From CAZPRY01 sp964589175 (GTDB lineage Bacteria > Fidelibacterota > UBA2242), in the NCBI GenBank assembly GCA_964589175.1, contig CAZPRY010000045.1, forward strand, positions 1 to 30,189: 30,189 nt of DNA, read 5' to 3'. The translations under genes and the position numbers were made by a program. Shown here piece by piece: positions 23,003 through 30,189 of this stretch. The notes under the pieces were generated by a model. The model was not told the origin of the DNA and ran no database searches. It was given only the letters and a program-made list of their open reading frames with translations. Each line of letters starts with the position of its first letter. Within the stretch, counting starts at the first letter, position 1.

Positions 23003-23935
23003 ATGATCTCGATTCAGGCAGAACATCTGTATAAAAACTATGAAAACGTCCGGGCGCTGGACGATATTTCCTTTGAGATTGAAAAGGGAGAACTCTTCGG
23101 TTTCATCGGCCCTGACGGCGCCGGCAAGACAACCCTCTTCCGCATTCTGACCACGCTGATTTTAGCAGATCGAGGCCGGGCGACAGTCGAGGATCTTGAT
23201 GTCGTCAAAGATTATAAAAAACTGCGCACGATGCTGGGTTACATGCCGGGGCGCTTCTCGCTCTACCAGGACTTGACGGTTGAGGAAAACCTGCAATTCT
23301 TCGCTTCGATCTTCGGTACCACGATAGCGGAAAATTACGAGCTGGTGCGCGATATTTACGTCCAGATCGAACCGTTCAAAAAGCGGCTGGCGGGCAAACT
23401 CAGCGGCGGCATGAAGCAGAAACTCGCCCTCTCCTGCGCCATGATCCACAAGCCGGTCGTGCTGGTGCTCGACGAACCGACTACCGGCGTCGATGCCGTC
23501 TCGCGCACTGAATTTTGGGAAATGCTTAAAAAACTAAAAGCCGAGGGCATCACCATCATCGTCTCGACACCTTACATGGACGAGGCCGGACTCTGTGACC
23601 GCGTGGCGCTCATGCAGCACGGCCGCATCATGAAGATCGCCCAGCCGGAGCAGATTATCCGTGAGTACCGCCAGAAACTCTATGCGGTCAAAGCCGAGAA
23701 CACGTATCAACTGATCGAAGATTTGCAGCAGTTTCCGCAGACGAATACGGCCTTTCCGTTCGGACAGAGCGTGCATTTCACGCCGAAGAGCGATTCCTTC
23801 GATGTCGACAGCCTTTCGGCTTTCCTGGCGGAACGCGAGCACAGCAATATCGAGGTGCGCCCGATCGGACCGGGCATCGAAGATTGCTTTATGGAATTGA
23901 TGGCTTCGGAACCAGTTGCCGGGCAGGGAGCATGA
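23003..23935 (+). CDS. ABC transporter ATPase, first subunit (YbhF N-half-like)
   Basis: A 310-residue nucleotide-binding subunit for the ABC-2 permeases downstream. Walker A is GPDGAGKTT (36-44), the signature LSGGM (133-137) is canonical, and Walker B VLVLDEP (153-159) has the catalytic E158. The Q-loop position reads YMPGRFSLY with Gly in place of Gln (residue 83), and the H-loop reads STPYMDEA with Pro190 in place of His. In many exporters of this type two ATPases are fused (as in YbhF); here they are separate genes. I start it at the ATG at 23003, where the domain begins, rather than at in-frame GTG codons inside the adaptor gene. The stop overlaps the next start by 4 bp. Confidence 0.93.
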   Translation: MISIQAEHLYKNYENVRALDDISFEIEKGELFGFIGPDGAGKTTLFRILTTLILADRGRATVEDLDVVKDYKKLRTMLGYMPGRFSLYQDLTVEENLQFFASIFGTTIAENYELVRDIYVQIEPFKKRLAGKLSGGMKQKLALSCAMIHKPVVLVLDEPTTGVDAVSRTEFWEMLKKLKAEGITIIVSTPYMDEAGLCDRVALMQHGRIMKIAQPEQIIREYRQKLYAVKAENTYQLIEDLQQFPQTNTAFPFGQSVHFTPKSDSFDVDSLSAFLAEREHSNIEVRPIGPGIEDCFMELMASEPVAGQGA

Positions 23936-24699
23936 AAATGGAAAACCGGCAACCCATCATCCGCGTCCGGAACCTGATCAAGAAATTCGGCGATTTCGTC
24001 GCTAACGACAACCTGTCGTTCGATGTTCAAAGCGGCGAAATCTTCGGTTTCCTGGGCGCCAATGGCGCCGGCAAAACCACCGCCATCCGGATTCTCTGCG
24101 GCTTGTCCAAACCGACTTCTGGCGAAATCAGCGTCGCCGGATTCGATGTTTATCACCAGACCGACTCCATCAAACGCAACATCGGCTACATGAGTCAGAA
24201 ATTCTCGCTCTACGAAGATTTAACCGTCTACGAAAATATTCGCTTTTACGGCGGTATCTATGGAATGACCTTCCGGGAGATCAAAATCCGCGCCGTTGCG
24301 CTGATCGAAAAACTCGGTCTCACCCAATACCGCGATACGCTGATCGGCAGCCTGCCTTTGGGCTGGAAACAGAAGCTGGCGTTCTCGGTTGCCATTTTTC
24401 ACGAACCGAAGATCGTTTTCCTGGATGAGCCGACCAGCGGTGTCGACCCGGTCACGCGCCGTCAGTTCTGGGGCTTGATTTACGAAGCCGCGCACAACGG
24501 CATCACCGTATTCGTGACGACGCATTATATGGATGAAGCCGAATACTGCGACCGGGTCTCGATCATGGTCGAGGGCCGCATCGCGGCCCTCGATACACCG
24601 GCCCGGTTGATCCGGACCTACGGCACCGCGAACATCAACGACGTGTTTATCAAACTTGCCCGCAATCCCGGCGTCAAAGCGGCGGAGGTGCAGCCATGA
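23932..24699 (+). CDS. ABC transporter ATPase, second subunit (YbhF C-half-like)
   Basis: A 255-residue nucleotide-binding subunit. Walker A GANGAGKTT (42-50), Q-loop Gln (Q89 in YMSQKFSLYE), Walker B VFLDEP (162-167) and H-loop His198 in TTHYMDEA are all canonical, but the signature is LPLGW (141-145) instead of LSGGQ. This is the mirror image of the first subunit, which keeps LSGG but has lost the Q and H residues. A heterodimer would therefore have one complete ATP site (this Walker A/H-loop with the partner's LSGG). The start at 23932 has GGGAG 5 bp upstream and overlaps the previous stop (ATGA). The stop overlaps the permease start in the same way. Confidence 0.93.
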   Translation: MKMENRQPIIRVRNLIKKFGDFVANDNLSFDVQSGEIFGFLGANGAGKTTAIRILCGLSKPTSGEISVAGFDVYHQTDSIKRNIGYMSQKFSLYEDLTVYENIRFYGGIYGMTFREIKIRAVALIEKLGLTQYRDTLIGSLPLGWKQKLAFSVAIFHEPKIVFLDEPTSGVDPVTRRQFWGLIYEAAHNGITVFVTTHYMDEAEYCDRVSIMVEGRIAALDTPARLIRTYGTANINDVFIKLARNPGVKAAEVQP

Positions 24700-25802
24700 A
24701 CCGCTTCCGGGGCTTCGTGCGCAAAGAGTTTTACCACATCTTCCGTGATAAGCAGACGCTGCTGATCCTGTTCGGGATGCCCATCGCCCAGATGCTGATT
24801 TTCGGCTTCGTGATCAGCAACGAAATCCGCAACGTCGGCATCGCGATCCTGGATCAATCGCACGATGTCGTCACCCAAAAGATTACCGATAAAATTCTCT
24901 CTTCGGGTTACTTCCTGCTGGAATACAAACTCAACAGCCCGGATGAGATCGGGCAGGTCTTCCGGAGCGGCAAAGTCAAAGAGGTGGTCGTGTTCGAGCC
25001 CCAATTCGAGCGCAAACTGACCCGTACCGGGAAAGCGAATATACAGATCATCGCCGATGCTTCCGACGCCAACCTGGCGAACCTGATCAGCACCTACACG
25101 ACCGGGATCATTCAGGACTACGTCAATCGCAGCAACGCCCTCAACCCGGTACCGATGCGGATCATCCCCGAAGTCCGCATGGTTTACAACGAACAACTGC
25201 GTGGTGCGTTCCTGTTCGTTCCGGGCATCATGGCCTTGATCCTGGTGCTAATATCGGCGCTGATGACCTCCATTTCCATCACCCGCGAAAAAGAGATGGG
25301 AACCATGGAAATCCTGCTGGTCTCGCCGCTCAAACCGATCCAGATCATCATCGGCAAAGTCGTGCCCTACATCGCCCTGGCGTTCACAAATGCGATCACC
25401 ATTCTCCTGCTCGGCAATTTCGTATTCGGCGTGCCGATCCAGGGCAGCGTGGTTCTGTTACTGCTGGAATGCATGCTTTATATTCTGCTGGCCCTGTCGC
25501 TGGGCATCCTTATCTCCAGTGTTACCAGTAATCAACTGGTCGCGATGATGCTGTCGGCTTTCGCCCTGATGCTGCCGGTAATTCTGCTCTCGGGATTCAT
25601 TTTCCCGATCGAAAATATGCCCCTGATTCTGCAGTGGATTTGCCAGTTGATGCCGCCCAAGTGGTTCATCATCATCATTAAAAGCATCATGCTGAAGGGC
25701 GCGGGCATCGGCTACATCTGGAAAGAAACGCTGATCCTGATGGGTATGACCGCCCTGTTTTTGACGATAAGCCTCAAAAAATTCAAGATACGGCTGGAGT
25801 AA
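24696..25802 (+). CDS. ABC-2 type permease, first subunit (YbhS-like)
   Basis: A 368-residue membrane subunit. One membrane segment near the N-terminus (about 22-42) is followed by a large periplasmic domain (about 43-170) and five further membrane segments (about 173-195, 222-245, 250-275, 285-305, 340-360), the usual ABC-2 layout. The cytoplasmic coupling segment ITREKEMGTMEILLVSPLKP (after about 200) is the family hallmark. It should pair with the next gene's product to form the pore; substrates of relatives include drugs and lipophilic compounds. It overlaps the ATPase gene by 4 bp, and its stop directly abuts the next ATG. Confidence 0.93.
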   Translation: MNRFRGFVRKEFYHIFRDKQTLLILFGMPIAQMLIFGFVISNEIRNVGIAILDQSHDVVTQKITDKILSSGYFLLEYKLNSPDEIGQVFRSGKVKEVVVFEPQFERKLTRTGKANIQIIADASDANLANLISTYTTGIIQDYVNRSNALNPVPMRIIPEVRMVYNEQLRGAFLFVPGIMALILVLISALMTSISITREKEMGTMEILLVSPLKPIQIIIGKVVPYIALAFTNAITILLLGNFVFGVPIQGSVVLLLLECMLYILLALSLGILISSVTSNQLVAMMLSAFALMLPVILLSGFIFPIENMPLILQWICQLMPPKWFIIIIKSIMLKGAGIGYIWKETLILMGMTALFLTISLKKFKIRLE

Positions 25803-26924
25803 ATGCGAACGATCCTGTTTCTGCTGCAAAAGGAATTCTTGCAAATTTTCCGCAATCGGATGATGCTGCCGATCATTTTCGTGCTGCCGCTCGTGCAGCT
25901 GATTATTCTCGTTAATGCCGCCACGATGGAAATGAAAAACCTGAAAATCTCGATTGTCGATCAGGACCTGTCCGTAACTTCCCGCCAATTGGTCGATCGT
26001 TTTGCAGCGTCGCCGTTTTTCCGGATTTCCAGCCGTTCTTTCTCGCTGGATGAGGCTGAGGACGCCATGGAGCACGGCAGGACCGACATCATCCTGCATA
26101 TTCCAGCCAATTTCGAAAAAGACCTCGTCCGGGAAAACCGCGCCGAAGTGCAATTCCTTTTTAACGCCATCAACGGAACGGTGGCGGGGATCGGCTACGG
26201 TTACGCCGCGTCCATCACCGGCAGCTACAACCGGGAAATTATTGCCAAGTGGTATCAAATACCCAAAGGCGTTGTTGCGCAACAGAGCATTGAGGTCCGG
26301 CCGTCCTTCTGGTATAACCCGGAACTGAACTACAAAGTTTTCATGGTGCCGGCGGTGCTCGCGATCCTGGTGACGATCATCGGCGCTTTTCTGTCCGGCC
26401 TGAACATCGTGCGCGAAAAGGAACTTGGCACGATCGAGCAGATCAACGTGACGCCCATCCGCAAGCACCAGTTCATCATTGGCAAACTCGTCCCGTTCCT
26501 GATCATCGCCCTGGTGGAACTCGCATTCGGCCTGACAATCGGCAAAATCCTGTTCGATATTCCGATCAACGGCAGCTTGTTCGTATTGTTTTTTACAGCT
26601 GCAATTTATCTGATGACGATCCTTGGAATGGGCTTACTGGTTTCCACCGTTGCGCGCACGCTGCAGCAGGCGATTTTCATCAGCTTCTTTTTCATGATCG
26701 TTTTCATGATGATGAGCGGGCTCTTCACCTCCGTCGAAACCATGCCGGACTGGGCCCAGCAAATCAATATCATCAATCCCATCGCTTATTTCATGAAGCT
26801 GGTGCGCACTATCCTGCTCAAGGGATCGGGATTCCGGGATATCTATCACGATATCGTCGCGCTGGTCATCTACGGAATTGCCATGCTCAGCCTCGCGACT
26901 TGGCGCTACCGCAAGACAGTGTAA
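25803..26924 (+). CDS. ABC-2 type permease, second subunit (YbhR-like)
   Basis: A 373-residue paralogue of the preceding permease with the same layout: N-terminal membrane helix (about 20-40), periplasmic domain (about 41-175) and five C-terminal membrane helices. The coupling segment is LNIVREKELGTIEQINVTPI (about 200-219). Its ATG touches the preceding TAA, so the two are almost certainly co-translated as a heterodimer. It is the last gene of the operon; no clear terminator follows, only AT-rich sequence and a short tandem repeat. Confidence 0.93.
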   Translation: MRTILFLLQKEFLQIFRNRMMLPIIFVLPLVQLIILVNAATMEMKNLKISIVDQDLSVTSRQLVDRFAASPFFRISSRSFSLDEAEDAMEHGRTDIILHIPANFEKDLVRENRAEVQFLFNAINGTVAGIGYGYAASITGSYNREIIAKWYQIPKGVVAQQSIEVRPSFWYNPELNYKVFMVPAVLAILVTIIGAFLSGLNIVREKELGTIEQINVTPIRKHQFIIGKLVPFLIIALVELAFGLTIGKILFDIPINGSLFVLFFTAAIYLMTILGMGLLVSTVARTLQQAIFISFFFMIVFMMMSGLFTSVETMPDWAQQINIINPIAYFMKLVRTILLKGSGFRDIYHDIVALVIYGIAMLSLATWRYRKTV

Positions 26925-27008
26925 GCTAAACCGAGATTTTTGATTTTCGATTTCAGAATTCAGATTTGAATTCGAGATCGTGAGTCAACCATGCCACCAA
27001 AACTCCGT

Positions 27009-27056
27009 CACTCCAGTACTCCATCACTCCAAAACTCGATCACTCCAGTTCTCCAT
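27009..27056. repeat. Short tandem repeat, three 16-bp units
   Basis: Units CACTCCAGTACTCCAT, CACTCCAAAACTCGAT and CACTCCAGTTCTCCAT lie head to tail in the gap between the convergent efflux and hip operons. It is non-coding. Its role is unknown. Confidence 0.8.
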
Positions 27057-27098
27057 CCCCGACAAGGGAAAACATAGCCCGGATTATTACTTCGAAAG

Positions 27099-28094
27099 TT
27101 ATTGCCTGGATAAGGAGTATTTCAGACGCTCTGTCCTATTATCGACGAGCCTGAGATATTGATCTCTGATCTCATCGGGAAGCAGAGTGCGTGCAAGCAT
27201 TTGGATAATTTCCTCTCGATGCGCAACAATATCAGACAGAAACCTCTCGACCCGAATTTTTTTTATTCCGATTTTTGTGCCGAATTCGTAAAAATCGTCA
27301 TAGCAGTGTTTAGCATTAACCTTATAGCTCTCCGTTTCATAACCGCCTGTGAATAATTCCAGCGCCATGTCCGTTTCACCGGGAACGTGCAATTGCGTAT
27401 TTAGTAGATCGTAGGCCGGGGTTAACCGATAGTCTCCGAATTGTTCATTCCGTATGAGGGAAAAGTTCTTCAGGTGAGCATCGCCGTTGCCCAACAGGTA
27501 ATTGAATGCAACCCGTCGGAAGAACTCCTCGATCTCAATCGAATAGGCGCTTACGTAGCGTTCCATCAGTTCGGCCATTTCTTCATAAGATAAATCATAT
27601 TTGTAATTTTTCCCGTCCCGATCTTCCGATTTACCAGCAATCTGGGCGAAGTCTTCCTGAAGCAGTCGCCTGCCACCCGGCATAATATCGAATCTCCTGG
27701 TCAGAAATGCCGGAGTCCGGTCGTCAAAAAAGACGATCGCACACTCGGCCGTTCTGAGTCGGAAAATCTGTTTTGCGATCTGCATGGTCACATGCTCATT
27801 CACGGGAATATATTCCATACTCTCAAACGGTCCGTGAGGAATCGGTTTTAAAATAAATTCTCCACCTTCTTCGGTTAATTGCAATTCGGTACCAACCAGT
27901 TTCATAAGATGTTTTGTTTGAACGCCGCTTATCGATATCCGGCCTTTGGATTGAATTCTGTATTGATTATACTCCGGTCGCGAAAACGGAAGTATTGGAG
28001 AGACGTTTGTGCCGTCAAACAGCGCCCTGCGGCACCGAGTGCAAAATCCCCTGAAATTTTCTTTCAGACAACCCGGACAGTAATCGACACTCAT
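27099..28094 (-). CDS. hipT: HipT-like serine/threonine kinase toxin with N-terminal zinc ribbon
   Basis: A 331-residue HipA-type kinase of the short HipT form, lacking the N-subdomain 1 that is encoded separately next door. Kinase landmarks: Gly-rich loop with S54-I-S56-G-V-Q-T-K61, ATP lysine in ILKP (K83), NEH (99-101), catalytic loop GNGDAHLKN with D205 and N210, and metal-binding D229 in PAYD. S54/S56 match the twin autophosphorylation serines known in E. coli HipT (SIS). The first 25 residues hold C6-P-x-C9 and C18-x-x-C21, a probable zinc ribbon that I do not recall from the characterised E. coli protein. The known target of E. coli HipT is tryptophanyl-tRNA synthetase; the target here is unknown. 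Its start overlaps the hipS stop by 4 bp. Confidence 0.9.
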   Translation of the reverse strand: MSVDYCPGCLKENFRGFCTRCRRALFDGTNVSPILPFSRPEYNQYRIQSKGRISISGVQTKHLMKLVGTELQLTEEGGEFILKPIPHGPFESMEYIPVNEHVTMQIAKQIFRLRTAECAIVFFDDRTPAFLTRRFDIMPGGRRLLQEDFAQIAGKSEDRDGKNYKYDLSYEEMAELMERYVSAYSIEIEEFFRRVAFNYLLGNGDAHLKNFSLIRNEQFGDYRLTPAYDLLNTQLHVPGETDMALELFTGGYETESYKVNAKHCYDDFYEFGTKIGIKKIRVERFLSDIVAHREEIIQMLARTLLPDEIRDQYLRLVDNRTERLKYSLSRQ

Positions 28095-28411
28095 CTGGCT
28101 TCCCGTAATGTAATTGCGCCAATCGTAGCGGTGCTGCCCGTGCTGATCAACCGTGTAAAATGATCGTTCTCGTCAATTTTCAGTGTATCGCATTGTATGG
28201 TCTTGGTCTCTCCTTCTGCAAGCAGCCCGTAAAAAAACGGAAAGAGAAATCTGGATTTGGCTTCCTTTTGTGTTTTAGGAAAGGAAAGACTGATTGCCGG
28301 TTTTTGGGGATTTTGCAGATAATCGTCATGATACCTGAATGTATACCCGTCCGCTTCTTCCGCCAACTCTCCGGCTAGTTCTCCGTTATAGAAAACTTGC
28401 GCTGTCCTCAT
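28091..28411 (-). CDS. hipS: HipS-like antitoxin (HipA N-subdomain 1 as separate protein)
   Basis: A 106-residue protein equal to the N-terminal subdomain of full-length HipA: the opening strand QVFYNGELAGEL, ISLSFPKT at about 40-47, FPFFYGLLAEGE at about 57-68 and IGAITL near the end. In E. coli HipBST this small protein, not HipB, neutralises the kinase. The protein contains no tryptophan at all, although the E. coli HipS is reported to block its kinase with a Trp. It is encoded between hipB and hipT with 4-bp ATGA overlaps on both sides, which ties the stoichiometry of the three products together. Confidence 0.88.
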   Translation of the reverse strand: MRTAQVFYNGELAGELAEEADGYTFRYHDDYLQNPQKPAISLSFPKTQKEAKSRFLFPFFYGLLAEGETKTIQCDTLKIDENDHFTRLISTGSTATIGAITLREAR

Positions 28412-28620
28412 TGTTCCTGCCTCATTTTGAAACTAAGTTCGAGACCCAGGGTTTGTAAAATAGCAATCACTTGCCGGATTGTCGGATTTCCCTTGCCGGA
28501 TTCGACGGCTTTAAAACTCCGTACGGAAATCCCGGCGATCTCCGCCAGATCGGTTTGCGTAATGCCCAGAAACTTCCGTCTCTCCCTGATCTCGCTTCCC
28601 ATCTGTTTAATGTCCATCAT
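28408..28620 (-). CDS. hipB: HipB-like XRE family regulator/antitoxin
   Basis: A 70-residue helix-turn-helix protein of the XRE/Cro type (HTH about 20-55, TQTDLAEIAGISVRSFKAVE within it). The GNPTIRQVIAILQTLGLEL tail is typical of HipB proteins that precede HipA-type kinases. It should bind the operator-like sites upstream and repress the operon together with the other two proteins. Two ATGs (28620 and 28617) are both possible, with AGGGG just before. It is the first gene of the hipB-hipS-hipT operon. Confidence 0.92.
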   Translation of the reverse strand: MMDIKQMGSEIRERRKFLGITQTDLAEIAGISVRSFKAVESGKGNPTIRQVIAILQTLGLELSFKMRQEQ

Positions 28621-29005
28621 CTGCCCCTTTTAAAAAGTGCAATATCGTGCACGATTGGGAATTTACGGATAGTCAAATGCTAAAATCAAACGAAATGTGC
28701 AACATATTGCCCAATTAGTATACAAATACATTCAGTTCTTTACTCTATTGCATTGCCTGAGAATGATAAAATGATCAATGTCCTCTTGCAAAGGCGGAAA
28801 GCAATCTCATTTTTTCTTCCGCATGAAAGAGTTGTGACAGACCAAACCAGCATTGCGAAGGTTTTTCCGCACTGTTATCGATGATCGGCATTCCGAACCT
28901 TCGCAAGGTTCGCTTTCCCTGACAGGCTTGAAAATCGCCCCGGAATTGCGTATAATTAAGCCAAATGTTATGGCATATCCTTTTTAAAGATGGAGACATA
29001 TCCCG
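28621..29005. other. Intergenic region between hipBST and the flavodoxin gene
   Basis: The left part (28621-28720) holds the hip promoter and operator-like repeats. The right part has an 11-bp perfect inverted repeat (TTGCGAAGGTT at 28853-28863, AACCTTCGCAA at 28896-28906) overlapping a second hairpin (CGAACCTT/AAGGTTCG, 28894-28912), about 95 bp before the flavodoxin start. Confidence 0.6.
28639..28710 (-). promoter_or_regulatory. hipBST promoter and paired operator-like sites
   Basis: On the minus strand TTGATT (28689-28684) and TAAATT (28665-28660) are 18 bp apart. Two related 12-bp inverted repeats frame them: GCACGATATTGC (complement of 28639-28650), between the promoter and hipB, and GCAACATATTGC (28699-28710), upstream of the -35 box; 10 of 12 bases agree. 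The first also overlaps a perfect palindrome ATCGTGCACGAT (28644-28655). Likely HipB sites. Confidence 0.5.
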
Positions 29006-29488
29006 ATGAAAACAATGGTCGTTTACGATTCGGTCTTCGGCAATACGGGGCAAATCGCCCGGGCGATCGGCAACGCGCTCGGTTCCCGGGAGGAAGTCGA
29101 AGTAATCCGGGCCAGCGAGGTGAAGGCGGAACAACTGACGGGCCTGAAGTTATTGATCGTCGGCTCGCCTACCCGGAAATTCCGGCCGACAGGCGCAACG
29201 ACCGGCTTTCTGAAGAGCATTCCGAGGAAAGGCCTGAAAGGTGTCAGGGTCGCCGCCTTCGATACCCGGTTTCCGGTGAGTGAGATCGAAAAAGTCCGTA
29301 TCCTGGCGTTTTTCGTGAAGATCTTCGGCTACGCCTCCAAACCGATCGCCGACAGACTCGTGAAAAAAGGCGGCGAATTGGTGCTGGCTCCCGAAGGATT
29401 CTATGTGGGCAAGGTGGAAGGTCCGCTGAATGAAGGCGAACTCGAACGAGCGGCGGACTGGGCCAGGCAGATCATGGTGGCGAGCTAA
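29006..29488 (+). CDS. Flavodoxin family protein
   Basis: A 160-residue flavodoxin-fold protein that should bind FMN and carry electrons or reduce small substrates in the cytosol. The phosphate-binding loop is VVYDSVFGNTGQIARAIG (about 5-22), followed by LLIVGSPTRKFRPTGATTGF (about 49-68), the family's second loop. It lacks a metallo-beta-lactamase partner domain, so it resembles stand-alone flavodoxin/NAD(P)H-quinone oxidoreductase-like proteins. It stands alone between the hip operon (divergent) and the restriction gene, with its own terminator downstream. The redox partner is unknown. Confidence 0.9.
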   Translation: MKTMVVYDSVFGNTGQIARAIGNALGSREEVEVIRASEVKAEQLTGLKLLIVGSPTRKFRPTGATTGFLKSIPRKGLKGVRVAAFDTRFPVSEIEKVRILAFFVKIFGYASKPIADRLVKKGGELVLAPEGFYVGKVEGPLNEGELERAADWARQIMVAS

Positions 29489-29505
29489 CCTTGCTAAGGT
29501 TTTTG
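29487..29505 (+). terminator. Terminator of the flavodoxin gene
   Basis: AACCTT-GCT-AAGGTT followed by TTT overlaps the stop codon region. The stem is only 6 bp, so strength is modest. The same AACCTT/AAGGTT stem occurs upstream of the gene at 28896-28910. Confidence 0.55.
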
Positions 29506-29568
29506 GGGCACGGATATAAAAAATTTGACAGAAAACCATCGCATAAGTGATCTTCGAGGTAAGATAAT

Positions 29569-30177
29569 ATGAATTTGGATGAATTTATAGAAAAATGGGG
29601 AAGAACGAATCAAAACGAAAGGGCAGCTTTTCAAACATACTTTAATGATTTATGTGATCTTATAGGTCATCAACCGCCAATAATAGCAGATCCTGAAGGG
29701 GAACAGTTCAAGTTTGAAAAGTTTGTTATTAAAGTTAAAGGTGGAAAAGGCTTTGCTGATGTACTCTACCGAGGGAAATTTATTTGGGAACACAAAAGCG
29801 AAAAAGAAAACCTAGAAAAAGCGTACAAGCAAGCCTTGGATTATCTTCAGGATGCTGGTAATCCCCCATTAATTGTGGTAGGTGATTTTAAGAGAATTAT
29901 TATCCATACCAACTACAACAACACTGAACATACAACATACCAAATAGATCTTGAGAAATTAGGCAAAAATCTACATTTGATCGAATATCTATTCCATGAA
30001 CCTGAAAAACTAAAGCCCCCCGATATCAAATCAAATTTAGTTGATAAGCCTCGTCTGAGTATTGGGTTCAGGCAAGTCGAGCCAGTTCAAATGAGGTCTG
30101 GTTTTGGTCTTTTTAATCTATACGGTGGACAAGCAGGGGCTGTCCCAGAAGCTATAATATTGAAGGGACATCATTAG
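29569..30177 (+). pseudogene. N-terminal nuclease part of an MmeI-like type IIG restriction enzyme, probably truncated
   Basis: The first 160 of 202 residues match the start of MmeI-like single-chain restriction-modification enzymes. A PD-(D/E)xK nuclease site is visible as D64-x9-E74-x-K76 (GFADVLYRGKFIWEHKSEKE), the same spacing as in MmeI, and the helix KAYKQALDYL and strand PPLIVVGDF follow as expected. Full-length relatives have about 900 residues with methyltransferase and target-recognition domains; here a stop comes at 30175, after a C-terminal stretch (from about 165) that I cannot match to the family. Only 12 bp of window remain, so the rest could be frameshifted, on a separate gene, or lost. 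GAGGT precedes the ATG. AT-rich codon use suggests transfer. Could alternatively be a free nuclease subunit. Confidence 0.6.
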
Positions 30178-30189
30178 CATCTTCTTTCA

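Noticed and set aside
1..30189. tRNA or rRNA genes
   Set aside because: No cloverleaf with a recognisable T-loop (GTTCRANNC) and matching acceptor stem, and no rRNA segment, was seen on either strand by eye.

Overview
The window looks like a chromosomal segment of an uncultivated or little-studied Gram-negative bacterium. Outer-membrane genes (a TolC-type channel, a predicted beta-barrel protein, several lipoproteins with clear lipoboxes) show an outer membrane, and strong AGGAGG-type ribosome binding sites are common. The gene mix (DUF3788, LPP20-type secreted proteins, a REP-associated transposase, MmeI-like restriction, long repeat-rich spacers) would suit the FCB superphylum (Bacteroidota/Ignavibacteriota/Calditrichota/KSB1-like lineages). 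That placement is an inference with low confidence. Most genes have balanced base composition. Two AT-rich patches (about 12460-13400 and 29560-30180) look transferred.

Layout. 1-1361 is a gene-free, hairpin-rich stretch with a degenerate 21-bp tandem array. 1362-4157 (+) holds a carboxymuconolactone decarboxylase-like protein, a CPBP intramembrane protease, a GNAT acetyltransferase and a secreted GH5-like glycoside hydrolase. 4213-6519 (-) holds PPK2 polyphosphate kinase, a monoacylglycerol-lipase-like hydrolase and a small lipoprotein with a phospholipase A2 signature. 6690-7510 is a REP-associated tyrosine transposase flanked by its hairpin repeats. 7537-10258 (-) is a compact PHP hydrolase / iron-sulfur aldo-keto reductase / DUF3788 operon. 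10259-11488 is a second spacer with a composite dispersed repeat and a second 21-bp array. 11489-14000 holds a helical unknown protein, an AT-rich lipoprotein patch and a frameshifted membrane protein. 14398-19390 (-) is a three-gene operon of exported proteins (beta-barrel protein, LPP20/FlgT-like protein, LPP20 protein with a C-terminal beta-sandwich), closed by a good terminator.

20096-26924 (+) is a complete, apparently self-regulated efflux operon: TetR regulator, TolC channel, HlyD-type lipoprotein adaptor, two ABC ATPases with complementary degenerate motifs, and two ABC-2 permeases. Its promoter sits against a 42-bp near-perfect palindrome. 27099-28620 (-) is a tripartite HipBST toxin-antitoxin operon whose kinase carries an extra N-terminal four-cysteine ribbon and whose HipS contains no tryptophan. 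A flavodoxin-like gene follows, and then the N-terminal nuclease part of an MmeI-like type IIG restriction enzyme, which ends in a stop codon just before the window edge.

The most unusual items are the two 21-bp arrays (two helical turns per unit, 11 units each, shared sequence frame), the REP pair with perfectly complementary 9-nt loops, the zinc-ribbon HipBST, and the three-gene exported-protein operon.
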